Shown here: positions 30,924-40,939 of the stretch, piece by piece | How positions within the stretch are numbered: the stretch's first letter is position 1 | Layout of the letters: the number at the start of each line of letters is the position of its first letter | Source: an uncultured Alphaproteobacteria bacterium | Lineage (GTDB): Bacteria > Pseudomonadota > Alphaproteobacteria > Rickettsiales > CAIJLX01 | DNA length: 64,000 nucleotides | Assembly (NCBI GenBank): GCA_903821695.1 | Contig: CAIJLX010000051.1 | Coordinates: forward strand, 18,963-82,962 | Direction: 5' to 3' | Program-made: the position numbers and the translations under genes | The notes under the pieces: model-generated | Database searches by the model: none | Told to the model about the DNA's origin: nothing | What the model saw: only the letters and a program-made list of their open reading frames with translations

Positions 30924-32312
30924 CTAGAGCGAACGGCGAATTGCCCGGCCGGTTGTCACAAACGCATGGAATGGCAGTTTATCTAAATAGCGCAGCAGCA
31001 GGATGGAGGCGAAGAAGAACGTCACCAGTGTCGAGATAAAATAGCCGTAGCCATAAAATTCCAGACCTGCGCGCATCGAGATTAAGGTGAAGAGGCCGTT
31101 GGTGACCATGAACATGCATTGAATCCACATCGCTTGGCGGCGGCTATCGAAATAATTGAACATGATGGTGATGAACAGCATCAACACGTGGAAGAACGCG
31201 CCTAGTACACCGAAACGATACATCGCGATATGGATAAAGCGAATGCCCATCAGTTCTAGTATTTTATGCGCCAGCACGATGGATACGAAGCAGATAATGC
31301 CTTGCAGCACGATGATGTTGCGGGCACCCGACAGCACGCTTTCTTTGATCGCGCGTTGGTTTTCCAGAATGCGTTTAAACGGCGCGTGGTTCAAAATTTC
31401 ATTATAGAAACGGTGGTATTTCTCGAAGAAATCCGTCTCCACGCTTAAAATAAACACGGCCATGGCGGGAATAATGGTGAGGTAGGCGAGGAACATCGCA
31501 TTGCCATATTCGAAATACATCACCATTTTACTTTGCAGAGTCGTCGCTTCCGGCGCAAAGCACATCACGAGTTTGTCGATCCAGATACCGACCGCATAAA
31601 ACAAACCACCGAGCGCTACGTCCCAATAACGGTGGAAATATTTGATTACGTCGAAGGGTTCGACCACACGGTAGTTATATTCCGAGAACACTTGTGCGAG
31701 CAGAATGAAGAAAGTGATGCCAACGCCAACGTTAAAGCCAAGCAACATCCCTGCATCGCGGTAATCGCCTTTGAGCCAGATCGCGACGATAACGCCTACG
31801 GTCATGCCAATGGCGAAGGCACGGGTGATCATCCGGTAATCTTTGAGTGCTGTTAAGAAGGCGCTGATCATCCAGATGGCGCCGACTAAGAAATAGTTCG
31901 AGAAGGCGAGCAATTTGAGCGACAGCGGCAGCTGCACATAACCAAAATAATACCAGGCAACGAGCGGCAGCTGGATAATCATCAGCATCACATAGCTTGA
32001 AATCATCATACCGATCGAGCCGGTCACGTTTTTGCGGAAAATCGCATCGGCCAGATGTCGGGTCGCCACCATACTGAAGGGCGAGGCGAAAATGAGCGAG
32101 AAGGCGAAGTTATAAATCAGGATCACGTGGAAATCGAGGAAGTAGCGGAACGTATGGGTGCTTGAGCCATAAATCGAGATCGCGCCGATCGCGAGAATGG
32201 TGATCAGCCATGGGCCGGCAGTGACCATCGCGGAATGCAGGTGCGCTTGCACCAACCCCATCAAATCGTCTTTATCCATTAATCGCTTAAGCGTAAATCC
32301 AATGCCTGCCAT
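30924..32312 (-). CDS. pelG: Pel exopolysaccharide membrane protein PelG
   Basis: MAGIGFTLKRLMDKDDLMGLVQAHLHSAMVTAGPWLITILAIGAI; ~12 TM helices. Confidence 0.92.
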   Translation of the reverse strand: MAGIGFTLKRLMDKDDLMGLVQAHLHSAMVTAGPWLITILAIGAISIYGSSTHTFRYFLDFHVILIYNFAFSLIFASPFSMVATRHLADAIFRKNVTGSIGMMISSYVMLMIIQLPLVAWYYFGYVQLPLSLKLLAFSNYFLVGAIWMISAFLTALKDYRMITRAFAIGMTVGVIVAIWLKGDYRDAGMLLGFNVGVGITFFILLAQVFSEYNYRVVEPFDVIKYFHRYWDVALGGLFYAVGIWIDKLVMCFAPEATTLQSKMVMYFEYGNAMFLAYLTIIPAMAVFILSVETDFFEKYHRFYNEILNHAPFKRILENQRAIKESVLSGARNIIVLQGIICFVSIVLAHKILELMGIRFIHIAMYRFGVLGAFFHVLMLFITIMFNYFDSRRQAMWIQCMFMVTNGLFTLISMRAGLEFYGYGYFISTLVTFFFASILLLRYLDKLPFHAFVTTGRAIRRSL

Positions 32313-32316
32313 GATG

Positions 32317-33831
32317 TTATCCCATTACCTTTGCGCCGATGAGTGATTGATAGAGATAGTGGTACGTGCGGTTATGCAGATTACGGTCATAATAACGGTG
32401 CACCCGTTCTTTGATCGCTTGTGAATAACGTTGGTGCTTCTCTTTATCGATCAGCAATTCGTAAATTTCTTCCGCCATTTCTTGCGGGTTTGAAATGCCG
32501 ACAATCTCGCCGCCCTGCCCTAACATTGGCTCTTCAAGCTCCGTGCCACAAATCAATTCGCGGCAGTTTCCAACATCGGTCGCAACACATGGAATGCCCG
32601 CAGCTCCGGCTTCCAGAATCACCAAGGGCTGTGCTTCCGAAATGCTCGAAAGCGCCACAACATCAATCTCTGGCAAGAATTCATCGACCTTCACGCTGCC
32701 TTTAAATTGTACAGTGCTTTCGAGGCCTAATATTTTGACCAATTCCTGGCACTCTTCCGCATAATCCGTGTCTTCATCAAGCGGGCCCATAATCCATGCA
32801 CGCGCATTTGGCAGCATTTTTTTGAGCTCTGCACAGGAACGGATAAAGGTTTTGGTATCTTTAATCTGCACCACACGCCCAATAAGCGCCACTGTTGGCG
32901 GGTGGATAGTGTTGCTGTGGCGAATTGCACCGAAACGGTTCAGGTTAATACCATTGGCGATGATCTGCATTTTTGCAGGGTCTGCACCATCTTCAATTTG
33001 CAAGGTTTGGTTTTCTTTGAACAATGTGATGATGCGGCTTGAGGCCTCATAGCATACGCGGGAATAGCTGATGAACATACCCAGCCAAAGTTCACGCAGA
33101 CCACGATCAATCTTATCAATCGTCAAATGTTGCGAGAGAATATTTTGGCTTTCCAACCAATCGACCGATGCAATTTCAATGCGGCGTTCGTTGGTGTAAA
33201 TGCCGTGTTCGGAAACAATCAGCGGATTGCCGGTTTGTAAACGCGCACGGGCGCCGAGTAGCCCCGCAAAACCAGTGCAAGTCGCGTGATATAATTTTGC
33301 TTTTGGCAATGGCGCAGAAAGAACGGAATAAAAACCGGTGATCAACGAACGGAACGACCAGAAATAATCGATGAAGGAATTACCTGGCAGTAACTCGTTA
33401 TACACATTCACCATCGCGCTCCAGCCTTCCTGCGTATCGAGGAATTCGCGGATGTCGAAATTCTTATCTTCGCGATCAATGAAATCGATGATTTTTTTCA
33501 AATCAAACAATGTCGCGTTTTCCTGGCTGAAGATTTTAATCTGTTCCGCCACTTTTTCGGCGATGGCTTTGCTGCCATGCTCGGAAACGTCTTTCTCGAT
33601 TGGGCTATTGCGCAGGATCACCGTTTCGACATGCTTCAGATTCGCAGGGTATGTGTAACGCTGTTTATACTCTTCCTGCTCGGGCATGATGGAGACGATG
33701 CTGAAGGTAAAATCCTTCTGCGATTCGATCAAATCATGCACCCAGGTGGAAACACCGCCCATCACGTATGGGTAGCTACCTTCTACGATAATGCAGATAT
33801 CAGTTTCGACTTTGCTAAATTTACGGCTCAT
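32317..33831 (-). CDS. pelF: Pel exopolysaccharide glycosyltransferase PelF
   Basis: DICIIVEGSYPYVMGGVSTWVHDLI, IVSEHGIYTNERRIEI, GRVVQIKDTKTFIRS, SSISEAQPLVILEAGAAGIPCVATDVGNCRELI. Confidence 0.95.
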   Translation of the reverse strand: MSRKFSKVETDICIIVEGSYPYVMGGVSTWVHDLIESQKDFTFSIVSIMPEQEEYKQRYTYPANLKHVETVILRNSPIEKDVSEHGSKAIAEKVAEQIKIFSQENATLFDLKKIIDFIDREDKNFDIREFLDTQEGWSAMVNVYNELLPGNSFIDYFWSFRSLITGFYSVLSAPLPKAKLYHATCTGFAGLLGARARLQTGNPLIVSEHGIYTNERRIEIASVDWLESQNILSQHLTIDKIDRGLRELWLGMFISYSRVCYEASSRIITLFKENQTLQIEDGADPAKMQIIANGINLNRFGAIRHSNTIHPPTVALIGRVVQIKDTKTFIRSCAELKKMLPNARAWIMGPLDEDTDYAEECQELVKILGLESTVQFKGSVKVDEFLPEIDVVALSSISEAQPLVILEAGAAGIPCVATDVGNCRELICGTELEEPMLGQGGEIVGISNPQEMAEEIYELLIDKEKHQRYSQAIKERVHRYYDRNLHNRTYHYLYQSLIGAKVMG

Positions 33832-34958
33832 GCTGCCACCTTTTCTACTGGACCACGGCCGGACCACAGCAAAATGCTTTCGCAAATCACATCCGGATAT
33901 TTGCGCGATTGTAATACTTGCTCACAATTCATTCGGGCCTGACGACGCAAATCGCTATAACGTTTGAGGTGGAATAAGCACTCCGCATACAGCACCCAGA
34001 TATCGAGTTTCAGCGTTTCGGAAGTGATAGCACTTTCAAACCAACGCACCGCCTCTTCGTATTTTTCTTGGCGCATTAGCAAGCGGCCAATCAAATAGAA
34101 AATGCGTTTGTCGTTCGGTTTAAAGCTTAAATAATCACGATAGAATTTCATTGCAAGCAGGCGCGCTTCGCTTTCTTGCTCAGGTTCCAAAATGGTTGAG
34201 AACGCAAGGTCATCATAGACCGATGCAATCGCCAATAACACTTCATAACGATCCGGATATTTCTGGCGCAACTTCTCGAGCTTCAACAATTGTGCGAAGA
34301 AATTGTTTTTGATTTTCGTAATTGCGGTTGCCGCCTGTACGCGCACCACGTTGCTCGTATCTTCACGCAGTGCCATTTTGATTACCGAACCGAAATCCGG
34401 GTGGAAGAACTGTGTCATTTTCAGAATCGCCTCGCGCTTTTGCATTTCTGTCCCGCGCTTGATCACATCGACAAACGGGATAATGCTATAATTCATCCAG
34501 CTTTTATCGCGGCCATATTGCAGCGCTTCGGCGATTTCCTGCGGCTGGCTTTTCTTTTGTTCTGGGAAAATCGAATAATACCACTCTGTAAAGCTGGTGG
34601 CGTGGCCTTTGGAAATTTTGAATACAATCAGCAGTAACATCATACCCGCTGCTGCGAAGGGCCCGAGCACCGTGAGGAAGATCGAGAAGATAATACCGAA
34701 ACGTGCCCCGATTTTGAGGCGTACCGTCGCAATCGTATAGATATATGCCGCTAAGCAGCAGGCGATGTGGATAATGAGTGCCGCAAAGCCTGAATCTTCA
34801 AGCAATAACGATACGGAGAAAATTTCTGCGTATAAAATCAGTGCCGCTAAAATGAACAGCGTAACCCGGCCAGCAGGCGACGCACGGAACCGCCGATGAA
34901 TCTCATCGGCATCCATTAATCCTTCCGTGAGGGCGAGATTGCGCTTTAAAAAGTTCAT
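33828..34958 (-). CDS. pelE: PelE (TM plus TPR)
   Basis: Two N-terminal TM segments followed by TPR-like helices; located between PelD and PelF. Confidence 0.82.
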   Translation of the reverse strand: MNFLKRNLALTEGLMDADEIHRRFRASPAGRVTLFILAALILYAEIFSVSLLLEDSGFAALIIHIACCLAAYIYTIATVRLKIGARFGIIFSIFLTVLGPFAAAGMMLLLIVFKISKGHATSFTEWYYSIFPEQKKSQPQEIAEALQYGRDKSWMNYSIIPFVDVIKRGTEMQKREAILKMTQFFHPDFGSVIKMALREDTSNVVRVQAATAITKIKNNFFAQLLKLEKLRQKYPDRYEVLLAIASVYDDLAFSTILEPEQESEARLLAMKFYRDYLSFKPNDKRIFYLIGRLLMRQEKYEEAVRWFESAITSETLKLDIWVLYAECLFHLKRYSDLRRQARMNCEQVLQSRKYPDVICESILLWSGRGPVEKVAA

Positions 34959-36379
34959 GCTGCCGCCTGACCTTGGAAGAGTGATTGAATGTTGAATTGC
35001 AGTTCAACACCAGCCAGCGCAGGCTCATTGTTTAAATTGATCTGACGCTGAATTTTCTGCACCACGATACTTGCATTATTAAGCGCTGTGTTTGGCAGAA
35101 TCACCGTAAACACTGAGTGCGGCAATGCATTTTGCTCGGTCAGGCTTTCCTCAAACAACTGGTCAATTTTGCGTGTATGGCCAGAAATAATTTTACCAAG
35201 CGCACGTGCTGCTTCACGACGTGCCGGCTCCGCAATTTTTGAAGCGCCCACCATACGAATGCTAATGAGCGATGCATCAAAGCCCACGCGTTTCGCAAGT
35301 TCCGGCAGATATGCCGCCTGCTGGCGCAAGAAGCTGCCCGAAAGCACATTGCTATCAGGATTCAGCATGCTGTCGCGTTTCGCAATTTGATAACCAAGTG
35401 CACGTGCATAAGCCGCACCGACCCATTCGCAAAGCACTTTAAAGCTCTCAATGGTCGAGAAATTGAGCACCGAAAAGCCCATCGATTCGATTTTAAGCAT
35501 ACCGAATACGCGACCGCTCACGACATCATAGAGGCTTCCCGCCAATACGCCGTGGCCATCCAATTTGCGTTCATCTTCTTCATTTACTAAATTCAATACA
35601 CGCCCTTTGGTCAACACTTCGCGGTATAATGTGCTGCTGCTATCATATTCGCGTGGATAGGTAGCATCTGCCGGCCAACCGAAACTGTTTTGCAATTCCA
35701 GGCGATCATTTTTAAACAGGAAAATCGAATAACGTTCTGCATTCAGCAACACGCTCACCAGATTTTCTACACCATCCAATACGCCATTCGGATCGCGCAC
35801 TTCGATTGCACGCGCTGCATCATAAGCCGAAAATGCGGTGCGCAATTGACCAGCCACACGGAATTCCAAATTTTCTTTGATCAGACGAATATCATTATAT
35901 TTTTCAGCAATGGTTTCTTCACGAACGCGGCTTTCGTATAATTCTTCTGTCAGCCGTTGTTGGCGACGTACATGGCGCTGGCGCATTTCGCCCAGAATCA
36001 ATGCTGCCATCAGCCACATAACGGGATTGATGCAAAGCTCATATAAATGGCTGAAGGAATCAAGGCCTTCGGTTGCATGTACCGGAATATGTGGGTTGCC
36101 GAGCAGCAACACGACTGAAGCAACGATTGCACTTAAAAAGCCTTCTTTCACGCCATATTGCACCGAAGTGAGGAGTACAATAATCCAGAATGGATGCGGG
36201 CTTACGCTCCAGAAACGGTCACCTTTAAAGACGAGGTCGATGAGAATCGCGACCACAAAAAAGATCCCGATCTCAAGCACCGCCGAAGGGCGGATGAGCC
36301 ATGGGCGTTTCGGCTTATTGACCACTTGTAACTGTGTGGTTTCTGCCGAACGCGGTGTGGTGGTGGTGACTGCTAACAT
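34955..36379 (-). CDS. pelD: PelD c-di-GMP receptor (TM-GAF-degenerate GGDEF)
   Basis: RPSAVLEIGIFFVVAILIDLVF...SPHPFWIIVLLTSVQYGVKEGFLSAI; RxxD (RKID) in the degenerate GGDEF region. Confidence 0.9.
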   Translation of the reverse strand: MLAVTTTTPRSAETTQLQVVNKPKRPWLIRPSAVLEIGIFFVVAILIDLVFKGDRFWSVSPHPFWIIVLLTSVQYGVKEGFLSAIVASVVLLLGNPHIPVHATEGLDSFSHLYELCINPVMWLMAALILGEMRQRHVRRQQRLTEELYESRVREETIAEKYNDIRLIKENLEFRVAGQLRTAFSAYDAARAIEVRDPNGVLDGVENLVSVLLNAERYSIFLFKNDRLELQNSFGWPADATYPREYDSSSTLYREVLTKGRVLNLVNEEDERKLDGHGVLAGSLYDVVSGRVFGMLKIESMGFSVLNFSTIESFKVLCEWVGAAYARALGYQIAKRDSMLNPDSNVLSGSFLRQQAAYLPELAKRVGFDASLISIRMVGASKIAEPARREAARALGKIISGHTRKIDQLFEESLTEQNALPHSVFTVILPNTALNNASIVVQKIQRQINLNNEPALAGVELQFNIQSLFQGQAAA

Positions 36380-36388
36380 ATTAAGCCC

Positions 36389-39300
36389 CTATAACTTCCA
36401 TTTGAAATAACCGCCAACACGGGTTGAATCTGCGTCGGATTGTTTAAACCCGATACTATGACTGAACCGTAATTGGAATTCTTTATTTAAGCCGACTTGC
36501 TGGATCCAGCGTCCACCGAGATATGGCCCGTTGCCGCCGAATCGATCATATGCATAACCACCGAACGCTTCCCAATAGGATGCTTCGATCAAATCGGTCG
36601 GGATTTCCTGGCGCCAACCGACCGTACCATAATGTACTTCGCGGGTAACGAGCGGGTAATAGCGATAATCCTGGCCGGATGGATCGGTGTTATGTTGGAC
36701 ATCCATCGGATATTCCGCATCCAACCCATATTCTGCAAACAGACGTGGATCAATACGGCTGCCAACATAATAGAGTGGCAAGCGCATTGTGGCACCAACC
36801 GTTACTGAGCGATCAACATCTTCAACATCTTCCAAATTATAGCGGTTATAGCCAACTGTAACTGACGGCGCGATATCTGGGCGAATGCGGAAGTTTTGCG
36901 AATAAGCGATACGGTCGCGGTTCACATAATCGAGCACACCTTCAACGAAATCCCAGTTCGAGCGGTGATATTCAGCATTCACCGTAATATCGCCACGCAT
37001 ATAACGTTTGAGATATTCGATGCCCGCACCTACGGTTTTCATATTAAAGAAGCCAGACGCCTTCAGCTGATCACCATTATCCAATTCATGACGCAGATAA
37101 ACTTCCTGACGTACACGGAGCTCATTGGTATCTTCAACAGCACCCGTTTCACCGCGGCGCACACCTTCGGCCATCACATAGTTATGATCCGCTACAATGC
37201 CCATCACGTTATTCTGATTCGCACGAACTTCACCGCTAAGCTGGCCGAGAATCTGCGTGTCATCATCAAGCAGCTGAATCTCGCCATCAACCTTCATAAA
37301 GCCACGGCGTGATTCTTGAATGCGATTGCGCAGACGTGCTGCATCTTCATTGGTTGGAGCAAGCACTAACACTTCGTTTACATGCCCCAGTGCTTGCGGT
37401 GTATTGCCCATATACCACTCTACGCTTGAAAGCGCGGCAAGCACCTGCGGATTATTTGGATAACGCGCATTGATAGCCTGCAGGCGATCGCGTGAGCGGG
37501 CTTGGTGACCGGTTTCGAGATCCAATTGTGCATGTAGCAATTCCAGGCGAATTTCACCCTCTTGGCTCACCTGTTCAATGGTTTGCACCGGTATTTGTTT
37601 TTCTTCCGGAAGCACAGCCGTAATGGTGAAGGTTTTGTCTTTGCTCTCCGCGAAATTATTGCTCAAGCGCATACCGCGATCCGCCACCAGCACGATCGAG
37701 TCATAGCTGGTCGAGGTCAGCTGTATCCAAGCTGGCATTTCTTTGCCGAGCGTACGCAGCAATGGTTGTTTTGAAGCTTCGCCCGTAAATTGAATCACCA
37801 TTTCGTTTGGCAATTGGGTGCCACGCACTTTGAGCACATGCTGGCGCGGTAATGTGAAGCTGCTCATCTCTGCCGCCATCGGAGTGATCGTCATTTTCTG
37901 CACCGTGCGCACATTGTTCTGCGCGATGGTATGGAAGAATTCACGCGCAGCGTCATATTGCTTGTTGGTCAGCAACAACAACACATAATCGGCCTGCAAA
38001 TTCTTATCGTCCGGATTTTTTTCAATCACTTTTGCCATCATCGCTTGTGCTTCCGGATAACTGCCCAAATGGAACAAGGATTTGGCGGTAATCAATTCCG
38101 CATCTCTGGTTTGTGGCGTCACCATTTTCGCGCCAACCAATGCACGTTGGTAATAAGGGGTCGCATCCGTTTTGTGGCCCTGACGGGTCAAAATATCCGC
38201 CATATCATAGAAAGTGCGGAAATCATTGCCGCCTTTGGCGTGATATTTTTTAAACACTTCTGCTGCTTGCGTATAATTCGCACGGTTATAGAGCATAATG
38301 CCATAATCACGCAGCAAATTGGCATCATCCGGGCGCAGGCTAACTAATTTCTCGAGCACTTTATCGCCCAATGCCGGGTAATTATTACCAAGCGCCACAT
38401 TGCGCAAGGTTTCAAGACGTTTTGGATCCTGCGTGTTGTTAAACATACGGGTTAAATCCGCTTCCGTCGCTGCATTGCCAAGCACGGAAAGAGTTTCGAG
38501 ATAAATCTCATCTTCCGCCTGGCCACGTTTATCGGCCGGAATATTCTCGATCAGGCGCAGAATCTGGTGATAGCCACCGCTCGCATAAAGCAGTTTCATC
38601 CATTCAATACGCTCTTGTGCTGGTGCATTGACTGCACGGCGAGCCATCCAATCCAATTTATCTTCTTCCGGACGAGTGCCCCAGAGATACATTAATTGCT
38701 CGAGATCTTTATTGCCTGGGTGCGCGGTGTTCGAAAGCTCAACGAATAATGCTGCCGCATCTTTTTTGTCGCCTGCGGCCAAAGAATCATATGCAAAGCG
38801 GCGTTTCTCGGAATTTGGAGCGCCTGGTCGTGTCGCTTGTGCTTTTTCGAATGCGCGCAGTTCAGCCATTTTACCCTGTTTACGCAGCATGGCGGTATAG
38901 AAATAGCTCCATTTGCTGGTCGGGTTCGCAAGCGCTTTTTCTTTAATCATCGGCGTATAATCATCCGCTGCATTATAGGTTACCAATTGCTGGATAACCG
39001 CAATTTGGCGCTCTTCGGGCACATTTGGCTGAGCCAATTCTGCTTTGAGCAGCACAATCATTTCCGGCCAATATTTGGGTTCATTCGGCGCTACCGCATA
39101 GAGCAGCGAGCTATACAGCTGCGGATCCATCGCGAAGCCGTTGTCTTTCAACTCTTTGATATGCTCAAATGCTTCCACTTGCTGGCCATTATTAATCAGC
39201 GCCGTCGCATAAAGGAATTGGTCATCATCCTTCGCCGTGCGCCAATAGAGACGTTTTGCAGCATAAGCCGCAATCGCAGGGTGTTTATAATCATTCGAGA

Positions 39301-40813
39301 TATAGTAAACATCGCGCAATAACGCAGGCGATACAACATCATCCGCATGCATATTAAGCCACTGAATAACTTCCTTATCTTTACCCGCAGCCGATGCCAT
39401 TTTGAGCCATGCAATATCCACCATCAACGATGGACGAGTAACACGGAAACCTTCGAATATTTTGAGGCCTTCTTCGGTCACTTTATGTTGCAACATCAAC
39501 CATGTCAGCGCGCCGAGATCGTTATCTTCCACTTGTGTATAAGGGCGCAGGCTAAACAAGAAATCGCGTGATAAATCGACCATACCCGCACGCATCGTTG
39601 CCTTGCTCAGGGCCACCGTTTCAAATACTTGAATCTTTGGTGTTTTATTCAATTGGCTTTGTGCTTTTGCTTGCGCATCTGACTCACGCAATGCGAGCGC
39701 AAAAATAGCATCAAGTGCTGGCCATTGCGCCAATTTGGTTGGCCCAACTGCCGTGCGCAATGCTTTAATTGGATCGGTTTGCTGCTCATCTTGATAGAAT
39801 TCAGTCAACTGGATGAAGCGGAATTCCGGCAATTTATCGACATCGCCAGGACCAGTTAGCGCCTGAATCAGCGGAATATTACGCTGACGGATTGCGACAT
39901 CCAGGAACAGTTCCTGCAGGCTCTCTGGCAAACGTGATGCATTATATAAATTCACCATCCGCTCATAGGCCCTACGCTCCTGCCCGCTCGCAATTTCGGC
40001 ACGAACGAGAGCAATGGTAATGTCCGGATCTGTCGTGAAATCACGATAAGGCGCAAGCAGCGCGAGGCTTAAATCTGGGCGACGGCTGGAGTAGAAAATA
40101 TTGGACAAATGCAACACGGTCTGGCGTCTTACTTTTTCGTTTTGACCTGCAAGCCACGTGCTCGCAATCGCAAATGCATCATCCTGGCGGCCTAATTGTG
40201 AAAGCGCGATCACCCAGCTTTCCATCGCTTCCTGGTTCATTGCCTTTGGATTGCGCTGGAACAAAGTTTTCATCACATTCGCCGCATCTTCATTGCGGTT
40301 CATTTGGCGATAAATAAACGCAAGCTGCGTATAGTTTTCCGTTTTATCAGGCTCTGATTGCAGCAATTTTTCCAGCACCGCGATCTGCTTGTTATAATCT
40401 TGGTTATAGTTATAAATATCCGAAAGTTTTTTGAGCTTTTCTGGGTCTGCGCGCAGCGTGTTCATTTTTTCGAGCACCCGTGCATAATCCGCCTGACGAC
40501 CGGCATATTGATAGAGTGTTGAAATTCGGTCCAGCGCACGAATATCGTCCGGATTTTTTTGCAAATACGCTTCGAGTAGTGAGATCGCGCGGTTTAACTC
40601 ATTGTTCTCAAGATAAATGCGCACCAATGGGAATACGATTTCCGGCGAAAGATTACCCACCGTCAGCTGGGTTTCATAATCGGCGCGCGATTCGATAAGA
40701 CCCGAACCGTCGACTTTCATCATCGCGATGCCGGTTTTGGTCGGCAGCAAATAACTGGCGGATAAAATACCCGCAACAATCAACCCCAAGATAATAATGT
40801 ACGTGAGACGCAT
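36389..40813 (-). CDS. pelB: PelB-like TPR plus outer-membrane beta-barrel protein (1474 aa)
   Basis: N-terminal TM, many TPRs (e.g. NPDDIRALDRISTLYQYAGRQADYARVLEKM), C-terminal barrel with YxxYxx strands ending FKWKL*. Confidence 0.82.
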   Translation of the reverse strand: MRLTYIIILGLIVAGILSASYLLPTKTGIAMMKVDGSGLIESRADYETQLTVGNLSPEIVFPLVRIYLENNELNRAISLLEAYLQKNPDDIRALDRISTLYQYAGRQADYARVLEKMNTLRADPEKLKKLSDIYNYNQDYNKQIAVLEKLLQSEPDKTENYTQLAFIYRQMNRNEDAANVMKTLFQRNPKAMNQEAMESWVIALSQLGRQDDAFAIASTWLAGQNEKVRRQTVLHLSNIFYSSRRPDLSLALLAPYRDFTTDPDITIALVRAEIASGQERRAYERMVNLYNASRLPESLQELFLDVAIRQRNIPLIQALTGPGDVDKLPEFRFIQLTEFYQDEQQTDPIKALRTAVGPTKLAQWPALDAIFALALRESDAQAKAQSQLNKTPKIQVFETVALSKATMRAGMVDLSRDFLFSLRPYTQVEDNDLGALTWLMLQHKVTEEGLKIFEGFRVTRPSLMVDIAWLKMASAAGKDKEVIQWLNMHADDVVSPALLRDVYYISNDYKHPAIAAYAAKRLYWRTAKDDDQFLYATALINNGQQVEAFEHIKELKDNGFAMDPQLYSSLLYAVAPNEPKYWPEMIVLLKAELAQPNVPEERQIAVIQQLVTYNAADDYTPMIKEKALANPTSKWSYFYTAMLRKQGKMAELRAFEKAQATRPGAPNSEKRRFAYDSLAAGDKKDAAALFVELSNTAHPGNKDLEQLMYLWGTRPEEDKLDWMARRAVNAPAQERIEWMKLLYASGGYHQILRLIENIPADKRGQAEDEIYLETLSVLGNAATEADLTRMFNNTQDPKRLETLRNVALGNNYPALGDKVLEKLVSLRPDDANLLRDYGIMLYNRANYTQAAEVFKKYHAKGGNDFRTFYDMADILTRQGHKTDATPYYQRALVGAKMVTPQTRDAELITAKSLFHLGSYPEAQAMMAKVIEKNPDDKNLQADYVLLLLTNKQYDAAREFFHTIAQNNVRTVQKMTITPMAAEMSSFTLPRQHVLKVRGTQLPNEMVIQFTGEASKQPLLRTLGKEMPAWIQLTSTSYDSIVLVADRGMRLSNNFAESKDKTFTITAVLPEEKQIPVQTIEQVSQEGEIRLELLHAQLDLETGHQARSRDRLQAINARYPNNPQVLAALSSVEWYMGNTPQALGHVNEVLVLAPTNEDAARLRNRIQESRRGFMKVDGEIQLLDDDTQILGQLSGEVRANQNNVMGIVADHNYVMAEGVRRGETGAVEDTNELRVRQEVYLRHELDNGDQLKASGFFNMKTVGAGIEYLKRYMRGDITVNAEYHRSNWDFVEGVLDYVNRDRIAYSQNFRIRPDIAPSVTVGYNRYNLEDVEDVDRSVTVGATMRLPLYYVGSRIDPRLFAEYGLDAEYPMDVQHNTDPSGQDYRYYPLVTREVHYGTVGWRQEIPTDLIEASYWEAFGGYAYDRFGGNGPYLGGRWIQQVGLNKEFQLRFSHSIGFKQSDADSTRVGGYFKWKL

Positions 40814-40939
40814 TTAAATACTAAAAATCCGATAGTTAAAAAATTAACATCAATCGTTAATGAAAAACAAATAGTGCTGTGGATAATTGATAAATGTTTA
40901 GAGGTTTTTTAACCTTTTTGCAAGTATTTAACTGCTTTG

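Noticed and set aside
36896-39571. Several plus-strand ORFs of 70-160 aa opposite pelB
   Set aside because: Antisense to a continuous 1474-aa TPR/barrel protein; no RBS or family signal.
40814-40939. Multiple TTAA half sites upstream of pelB
   Set aside because: Spacings are 4 and 9 rather than 7; AT-rich intergenic sequence explains them.
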